A DNA stretch of 64,000 bases from Rhodospirillales bacterium (GTDB taxonomy: Bacteria > Pseudomonadota > Alphaproteobacteria > Rhodospirillales > Casp-alpha2), in the NCBI GenBank assembly GCA_021775095.1, contig JAJFII010000098.1, forward strand, positions 96,532 to 160,531, written 5' to 3'. The translations under genes were made by a program, and so were the position numbers. Below the pieces are notes generated by a model. The model worked only from the letters and a program-made list of their open reading frames with translations, was not told the DNA's origin and did not search any database. Shown here in pieces: positions 63,384 to 64,000 of the stretch (position 1 is its first letter; every line of letters starts with the position of its first letter).

Positions 63384-63906
63384 ATGACCGGTTCCATATT
63401 TTTCAGGCCTCGAGCGCTGTCCCTATGAACCACATCCGCGACCTTTTTCGCGAATACCAGGACGGGTTAAATGTGGAACTGTGTTTTCAGGACTTTGAAG
63501 GCGAATTGCAGGCCCTGCCGGGAGGCTACGGGCCGCCCAGGGGGCACTTTTATTTGGTTATGGAAAAAAAACTGAAACCGTGGTTGGTTGTGTGGCGCTT
63601 CGCCGCCGGGACGACGAACGGTGTGAAATGAAACGGCTTTATGTGCGCAAAGCCTGGCGCCATTGTGGGTTTGGCCGTCATTTGGTGGCCCTTTGCCTGC
63701 GCGACGCGGCCGAAATGGGCTACCAAAAAATGTCCCTTGAAACCATCGGCTTCCTGAAACAAGCCATTGGGTTATACAAGTCAATGGGCTTTCAGGAAAC
63801 TCCCGGCCCTGACGTGTCGCCGCCCGATACGATTATTTACATGGAAATTCCACTGAAATCACCTAGCAACTGTATCTACACACAGTCTTCCACATTTGAT
63901 TTTTAG
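63380..63906 (+). pseudogene. GNAT acetyltransferase with a frameshift at an A8 tract
   Basis: Two overlapping frames join into one GNAT N-acetyltransferase. The first (from ATG 63380) gives MNDRFHIFQ...GHFYLVMEKK; the second continues TETVVGCVALRRRDDERCEMKRLYVRKAWRHCGFGRHLVALCL, which includes the acetyl-CoA-binding motif A region. The switch falls at a run of eight adenines (63564-63571), and reading one base back restores the family pattern. It may be a real frameshift, a programmed slip or a sequencing error. The tail runs into the end of an IS110-type element and has about 16 added residues. Confidence 0.75.
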
Positions 63907-64000
63907 CGATCATTGCATTTGCGATAATGAGTAGTTTTCTGGCGACGGCGATGAGAACGAGTTTATGGGGTTTGCCTTTCTGTTTCAATCTTTTGGCGAA
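63863..64000 (-). pseudogene. IS110-type transposase, 3'-end only (cut by window edge)
   Basis: The minus strand encodes 45 residues running in from beyond the window and ending at 63863: FAKRLKQKGKPHKLVLIAVARKLLIIANAM. The KxxKxxLIAVARKLLxxANAM pattern is that of the C-terminus of IS110/IS116/IS902 transposases. Whether the rest is intact cannot be known. Its end overlaps the tail of the GNAT gene by 44 bases, implying the element inserted next to or into that gene. Confidence 0.75.

Noticed and set aside
1..64000. CRISPR arrays, rRNA and tRNA genes
   Set aside because: No regularly spaced repeat array, no rRNA segment and no tRNA-like cloverleaf was recognised by eye in the window.

Overview
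The window looks like a chromosomal segment of an alphaproteobacterium, most likely in or near the Rhodospirillales. Alphaproteobacterial markers are COQ9, a TrcR/DUF1013 cell-cycle regulator, DUF1192, paired DUF465 genes, a zauP-like/zapA pair followed by 6S RNA and fau, and the contiguous run yebC-ruvCAB-ybgC-tolQRAB-pal-cpoB-tilS-ftsH-folP-glmM. No rRNA, tRNA or CRISPR array was seen. The taxon is inferred from gene content only.

Region by region. 1-5.7 kb: the 3' part of peptide deformylase, COQ9, an unusual response-regulator receiver fused to a membrane anchor, a short repeat cluster, an unrecognised gene, purE, a degenerate GGDEF protein and two DUF465 genes. 5.8-13.5 kb: metabolic genes (TauD-type dioxygenase, AMP nucleosidase, two acyl-CoA synthetases, SDR, amidohydrolase). 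13.5-18.8 kb: a GC-rich, hairpin-rich gap, a methyltransferase-like gene, and a complete three-gene 2-aminoethylphosphonate operon (phnW, PEP mutase fused to a nucleotidyltransferase, ppd). 19.04-21.42 kb: an IS1595-family element with matching ends, an 8-bp target duplication and passenger genes.

21.6-28.6 kb: SHOCT protein, trcR, quinone oxidoreductase, DUF1192, a thioesterase, Hsp20 with a structured leader, a membrane-anchored class III cyclase and rpmE. 28.6-38.4 kb, almost all on the minus strand: an MFS exporter, a Mot/Tol-like envelope triad (OmpA-like, MotA/ExbB-like, MotB-like with a long coiled coil), suhB, efp, thiE, gap and ogt. 38.7-43 kb: zauP-like, zapA, 6S RNA, fau, ymdB and a chemoreceptor with a putative heme-c sensor. 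43-57.9 kb: the conserved Holliday-junction, Tol-Pal, ftsH and glmM cluster.

57.9-64 kb: a MocR-type regulator divergent from a probable operon (DUF1127, threonine-dehydratase-like enzyme, AlaX, tartrate/malate dehydrogenase, PhzF-like protein, GNAT). Four GTACAA repeats lie between them. The GNAT gene is frameshifted at an A8 tract and runs into the 3' end of an IS110-type transposase at the window edge.

The points most worth following up are the phosphonate operon with its fused nucleotidyltransferase, the Mot/Tol-like triad, the passenger-carrying IS1595 element, the REC-membrane fusion, and the MocR-controlled cluster.
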